Source: Hymenobacter ginkgonis (GTDB taxonomy: Bacteria > Bacteroidota > Bacteroidia > Cytophagales > Hymenobacteraceae). From it: 64,000 bases of DNA. A program made the position numbers and the translations under genes. The notes below the pieces were generated by a model. That model saw nothing but the letters and a program-made list of their open reading frames with translations, searched no databases and had not been told where the DNA came from. The stretch spans positions 155,048-219,047 of the forward strand of contig NZ_WQKZ01000006.1 in the NCBI RefSeq assembly GCF_009755225.1, given 5' to 3'. This document shows, one piece after another, positions 60,716 to 64,000 of this stretch; position 1 is the first letter of the stretch, and every line of letters starts with the position of its first letter.

Positions 60716-60862
60716 CTATTGACGCACAGCTGGGGTAGCAACGCTAGCCGTAATCGGCGCTGCCGTGACTTTGGCCGAAGTGTAGGCGGGGCAAGTGCTG
60801 CGGTTGCAGGCACCGAGGCCGAGGGTAGCGGCCCCAGCGGCGAGGATAAGGAGCTTTTTCAT
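60716..60862 (-). CDS. Small lipoprotein
   Basis: Encodes 48 residues from the ATG at 60862. The signal MKKLLILAAGAATLGLGAC ends in a lipobox with Cys19, followed by NRSTCPAYTSAK and a short Ala/Thr-rich tail. The CPAYTSAK phrase recurs in short Bacteroidota lipoproteins of unknown role. Small, but supported by the TATCTTTG box upstream and by a terminator after it. Confidence 0.75.
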   Translation of the reverse strand: MKKLLILAAGAATLGLGACNRSTCPAYTSAKVTAAPITASVATPAVRQ

Positions 60863-60898
60863 AATCACGTAAAAGGGTAGAAAGACACGGTTTGGTTC

Positions 60899-60906
60899 CA
60901 AAGATA
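60899..60906 (-). promoter_or_regulatory. -7 box of the small lipoprotein gene
   Basis: Minus strand TATCTTTG, exact match to TAnnTTTG, 36 bases upstream of the ATG at 60862. Confidence 0.6.
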
Positions 60907-61005
60907 GGGAGCTATAAGCGTAGATGGTGAGGTAGTTGGGAAGTAGAGTGCCGATTCTGCGAATAGTACTTTCCAACCTTTTTAACCTCCTACCAACCGC
61001 TTTTA

Positions 61006-62427
61006 TTATTCCGTGTAACCAAGAATTTTCAACATGCTGGCTGCGTCCTGCTTGGGCGCAAATACGGTATCGGTGAGGGTGCCATCGGCAGCGCGGTCGA
61101 GGATAATGTGCTTAGGCGCCGGGATGAGGCAATGCTTGATGCCGCCGTAACCACTCAGGCTTTCCTGGTAGGCGCCGGTGTGGAAGAAGCCCACGTAAAT
61201 GGGCTCATCCGTAGTGGGCTGGTTGCGGCCGGGCTGCAGCTGCGGCAAGAACGTCTGGTAGATGTGCTTCTCCGAGTTGTAGTAATCCTGCGAGTCGCAG
61301 GTGAGGCCGCCGAGCTGAATCTTGCGGTAGGGGCGCTGCCAACCGTTGAGGGCCAGCATGATAAAGCGCTGGTTGAGCGCCCAGGTATCGGGTAGGTTCG
61401 TGATGAACGAACCGTCAATCATGTACCAAAGCTCCTTGTCATTCTGAAGCTTTTCGTCCAGAATGGAGTAAATCGTGGCGCCGCTTTCGCCCACTGTAAA
61501 AATACCAAACTCAGTGAAAATATTGGGTTCCGGCACGCCTTCCTCGGCGCAAATGCGCTGGATGGTACGCAGGATTTCGGCAATCATGTACGGGTAATCG
61601 TACTCAAGCTGAATACTGGTTTGGATGGGCAGCCCGCCACCAATGTCGATGGTTTGGAGGGTAGGGCAGATTTTGCGCAGCTCGCAGTATTTATGAATAA
61701 AGCGCGATAGCTCCGACCAATAATAGGACGTGTCTTTAATGCCCGTACTGATAAAATAATGCAGCATGGTGAGTTCGAAGCGCGGGTCTTCTTTGAGGCG
61801 CTGCTCGTAGAGCGGCACCGCGTCGGCGTAGCGAATGCCCAGACGCGAGGTGTAGAACTGGAAACGCGGCTCCTCGTCGGAAGCTAAGCGTAGGCCCATT
61901 TTCACCTTAGTGCCGGCGTTGACGTGCGCGGCGTAATAGTCGATTTCGTTGGGCGAATCGAGGATGGGTAGGCAGTTGGCAAAGCCATCGTTGAGCAGCG
62001 CCGTGATGTCGCGCTTGTACTCCTCGGGCTTGAAGCCGTTGCAAATGATGTACTTATCCTTGCCAAACTTGCCCTGCTCGTAAAGCGAGCGAATAATGCT
62101 GATGTCGAACCACGACGACGTTTCGAGGTGCACGTCGTTCTTGAGTGCCTCGTCGAGCACAAAGCGAAAGTGCGACGACTTGGTGCAGTAGGCGTAGGAG
62201 TACGAGCCGGTGTAGCCCGTTTCGGTGATGCCGTTGGCAAACCACTTTTTGGCCCGCTGAATTTGGGAGCTAATTTTTGGTAAGTATGTGAGGCGCAAGG
62301 GAGTGCCATGCTTCTCGACAAGGGCCATCAGGTCAATGTCGTGGAAAAACAGCTCGTTGTCGCGCACCTGAAAATCGGCGTTCGGGAAATCGAAAGTCTG
62401 GGTAATGAGGTCCTGGTAGGTATCCAT
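61006..62427 (-). CDS. speA: Arginine decarboxylase, PLP barrel type
   Basis: Encodes 473 residues from the ATG at 62427. It belongs to the PLP-dependent alanine-racemase-fold decarboxylases: YSYAYCTKSSHF carries the likely PLP Lys (about 75-86), IDIGGGLPIQTSIQ the phosphate-binding glycines, and GGLTCDSQDYYN the conserved C-terminal segment with Cys-Asp. Bacteroidota ADCs of this length convert arginine to agmatine, the first step to putrescine. The agmatinase/arginase-family gene is divergent, a sensible pathway partner. An extension to 62478 would run into the -7 box and is rejected. Confidence 0.9.
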   Translation of the reverse strand: MDTYQDLITQTFDFPNADFQVRDNELFFHDIDLMALVEKHGTPLRLTYLPKISSQIQRAKKWFANGITETGYTGSYSYAYCTKSSHFRFVLDEALKNDVHLETSSWFDISIIRSLYEQGKFGKDKYIICNGFKPEEYKRDITALLNDGFANCLPILDSPNEIDYYAAHVNAGTKVKMGLRLASDEEPRFQFYTSRLGIRYADAVPLYEQRLKEDPRFELTMLHYFISTGIKDTSYYWSELSRFIHKYCELRKICPTLQTIDIGGGLPIQTSIQLEYDYPYMIAEILRTIQRICAEEGVPEPNIFTEFGIFTVGESGATIYSILDEKLQNDKELWYMIDGSFITNLPDTWALNQRFIMLALNGWQRPYRKIQLGGLTCDSQDYYNSEKHIYQTFLPQLQPGRNQPTTDEPIYVGFFHTGAYQESLSGYGGIKHCLIPAPKHIILDRAADGTLTDTVFAPKQDAASMLKILGYTE

Positions 62428-62475
62428 CGAAGGCGGAAAATCGGCGAAAATGCCCGACCTTTGCGGCAGGCGTAT

Positions 62476-62483
62476 CAAAAGTA
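62476..62483 (-). promoter_or_regulatory. -7 box of the arginine decarboxylase gene
   Basis: Minus strand TACTTTTG, an exact match to TAnnTTTG, about 50 bases upstream of the ATG at 62427. Confidence 0.6.
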
Positions 62484-62649
62484 CCGCCGGGGGCCGGAAA
62501 CCGTCCAGCCTCTCCGCATCGGCCTCCGATGGAAGGAAGCGACATGGCTACGGCGCGCCCGCGCCGCAAGGCAGCGCTCGCCTACCCCCGCTTGAGGGGG
62601 GTAGGCGGTACGATGCAGCCCATACCCATGTCCTTACCCCCGTTTTCCG

Positions 62650-63624
62650 ATGAAACGCATTAAGCTAATTGAAGTCCGCTCCGAACTGGGTGCTGGCACG
62701 CGCGGCGCCAGCATGGGCCCCGATGCCCTGCGGGTGGCCTGCCTCAACAAGGGCTCCGATTATTTTCGGCGGTATAATTCGGTGGTGACGCAGGATTTGA
62801 ACCACGTGCTGTTCGACAAGACCCCGTTCCGCTTGGCCAAGCACATCGACGCCATTTATACTGTGCAGAAGGGCATTGCGAGCGCTGTGGAGCAGACGCT
62901 GCGCTTTGGCGAGTTTCCGCTGGTGCTGGCCGGCGACCACAGCAGCGCCAATGCCACCATTGCCGGTATTAAGGCCGCCTACCCCCACAAAACGCTGGGA
63001 GTTATCTGGATAGATGCGCACGCGGATATCCACTCGCCCTACACCACGCCCAGCGGCAACGTGCACGGCATGCCGCTGGCCGCCTCCCTGGGCGAGGACA
63101 ACTTGCCCTGCCAACGCAACCAGCCCGATGCCGACACTGAATTCTTCTGGCGGCGCCTCCAAAACCTGGCCGAGCCCGGCCCCAAACTGCGCCCCGAGCA
63201 CTTGGTATACGTGGCCGTGCGCGATACGGAGGAAGAAGAAAATGCTGTCATCGAGCGCTTAAATATCAAGTGGATAAAGCTGGACGAGTTTCAGGCTAAA
63301 GGCTCGCGCCGACTCGTGCGCGAGATTTATGAGCACCTGCGCTACTGCGATTTGGTATACATTTCCTTCGATGTCGATAGCCTCGATTCGGAGTTTAGCA
63401 AGGGCACTGGTACACCGGTAGAAAAGGGCTTGTACCTCTCGGAGGCCGAAAACCTGTGCCAAGATTTGCTGGAAAATGACCGGGTTGTGTGCTTCGAAAT
63501 GGTGGAGATTAACCCCACGCTCGACAACGAGAACACGATGGCCAAAAATGCCTTCAACATCTTAGAAAAAGCAACCGCCGCTATCGAGCGGCGGTTGCGA
63601 TTGGAGGAAGTGGTGAGCCGGTAG
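62650..63624 (+). CDS. Agmatinase/arginase-family ureohydrolase
   Basis: Encodes 324 residues. Manganese-binding motifs are clear: LAGDHSSANAT (about 97-107), WIDAHADIHSP (about 120-130) and SFDVDSLDSEFS (about 239-250). These hydrolyse a guanidino group to release urea, from arginine or from agmatine. The divergent arginine decarboxylase favours agmatine, giving putrescine. It is not sequence proof, because the family motifs are shared. The N-terminus MKRIKLIEVRSELGAGTRGASMGP fits. A GGGGTAGGG copy follows the stop at 63629-63637. Confidence 0.9.
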   Translation: MKRIKLIEVRSELGAGTRGASMGPDALRVACLNKGSDYFRRYNSVVTQDLNHVLFDKTPFRLAKHIDAIYTVQKGIASAVEQTLRFGEFPLVLAGDHSSANATIAGIKAAYPHKTLGVIWIDAHADIHSPYTTPSGNVHGMPLAASLGEDNLPCQRNQPDADTEFFWRRLQNLAEPGPKLRPEHLVYVAVRDTEEEENAVIERLNIKWIKLDEFQAKGSRRLVREIYEHLRYCDLVYISFDVDSLDSEFSKGTGTPVEKGLYLSEAENLCQDLLENDRVVCFEMVEINPTLDNENTMAKNAFNILEKATAAIERRLRLEEVVSR

Positions 63625-63639
63625 CGAGGGGGTAGGGCG

Positions 63640-64000
63640 CTAGCGCACGAGCTCAACCCAGCCCTTGAAGGTGCGGGTGGTTTTGGCGGCGTCGGCAAAC
63701 TGCACCTCGGCCAGGTAGTAGTAAATGCCGCCCGAGACGAGGCCGCTGGTGCCGCTTTCGCCGGCCATGCCGCCGCCGGTCCAGTTGATGTAGGGGTCCT
63801 GGTCGCCTTCGTACACTTTGCGGCCCCAACGGTTGAAAATCCGAATGTGGGTGCGCGTGACGGCACTGGCCGTCTTGGGCTTAAATACGTCGTTGATGCC
63901 GTCGCCGTTGGGGGTGAAGATGTTGGGCAGCAGGAAGAAGGCACACTCGTCCTGGCAGACCGAGTTACTGAGTGCGCTGCGGATGCCCTGGGCGCTTACT
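63640..64000 (-). CDS. C-terminal part of a T9SS type B (CHU_C) surface protein
   Basis: The visible 3' end of a gene starting beyond the right edge. The 120 codons present end FKGWVELVR and contain the gliding-motility-associated/CHU_C domain: LPNIFTPNGDGINDVFKPK, RIFNRWGRKVYEGD and GGIYYYLAEVQF. This type B sorting domain sends large proteins through the type IX system to the surface. An upstream CQDECAFF segment in the window lies just before the domain. Function of the rest is unknown. Confidence 0.93.
   Translation of the reverse strand, partial: VSAQGIRSALSNSVCQDECAFFLLPNIFTPNGDGINDVFKPKTASAVTRTHIRIFNRWGRKVYEGDQDPYINWTGGGMAGESGTSGLVSGGIYYYLAEVQFADAAKTTRTFKGWVELVR

Overview
The window is chromosomal DNA from a GC-rich Bacteroidota bacterium, most likely Hymenobacter or a close relative in the Cytophagales. 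Three signs point there. Many genes have a Bacteroidota-type -7 box (TAnnTTTG). Several secreted proteins end in type IX secretion (T9SS) sorting domains of type A or type B. Families typical of the phylum recur (DUF1573, DUF2911, DUF4197, DUF2027-Smr, DUF4173, fused E1 dehydrogenase, Rho with a long insertion). I see no tRNA, rRNA, CRISPR array, prophage or insertion sequence. The one structural RNA is RNase P RNA.

Layout. 1-3.6 kb: a partial NmrA/QorB-like reductase divergent from an HxlR regulator, then alanine dehydrogenase, a VOC dioxygenase-like protein behind a clear promoter/operator, and a DUF1573 protein. 3.8-8.0 kb: fused alpha/beta 2-oxoacid dehydrogenase E1, a lipoprotein and a LuxE-like protein. 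8.1-13.1 kb: an NtrC-like response regulator without a DNA-binding domain, rnpB, a cupin, a metallophosphoesterase, an unknown protein and a DUF2027-Smr protein. 13.4-23.3 kb: a saccharolytic block (GH13, T9SS cargo protein, GH53 galactanase, GH5-like protein, BadF-type sugar kinase) without SusC/SusD. 23.4-33.1 kb: a putative diadenylate cyclase, a small membrane protein, a BaiN-like flavoprotein, a CPA1 antiporter, a CLC protein with CBS domains and an AddB-like nuclease. 33.1-36.4 kb: a gene-poor stretch with decayed coding sequence around a T9SS beta-helix protein. 36.4-49.1 kb: PIG-L deacetylase, aspartate kinase, DUF2911 protein and its truncated paralogue, serS, rho, UbiA prenyltransferase plus methyltransferase, and DUF4197. 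49.3-57.4 kb: an accessory membrane-protein region containing a frameshifted gene, a small winged-helix regulator with a palindrome shared by three transcription units, DUF4173, a B12-radical SAM protein, a ferritin-like diiron protein, DUF2809 and paralogous small membrane proteins. 57.4-64 kb: PBP1A, a HAD phosphatase, a small lipoprotein, arginine decarboxylase divergent from an agmatinase/arginase-family protein, and the end of a T9SS type B protein.

Two genome-scale patterns overlay the genes. The 9-mer GGGGTAGGG occurs about 50 times over both strands by my hand scan, inside genes and between them, where about one would be expected by chance. A family of long intergenic inverted repeats with outer ends like GAACGTC(A/C)TGCTGAGC occurs at seven or more places, often between convergent genes, where it could also terminate transcription. 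The most testable regulatory finding is the palindrome TAAAGTACTTTA just downstream of the promoter in three consecutive units of the 49.9-53.5 kb membrane cluster, which also encodes a winged-helix regulator.
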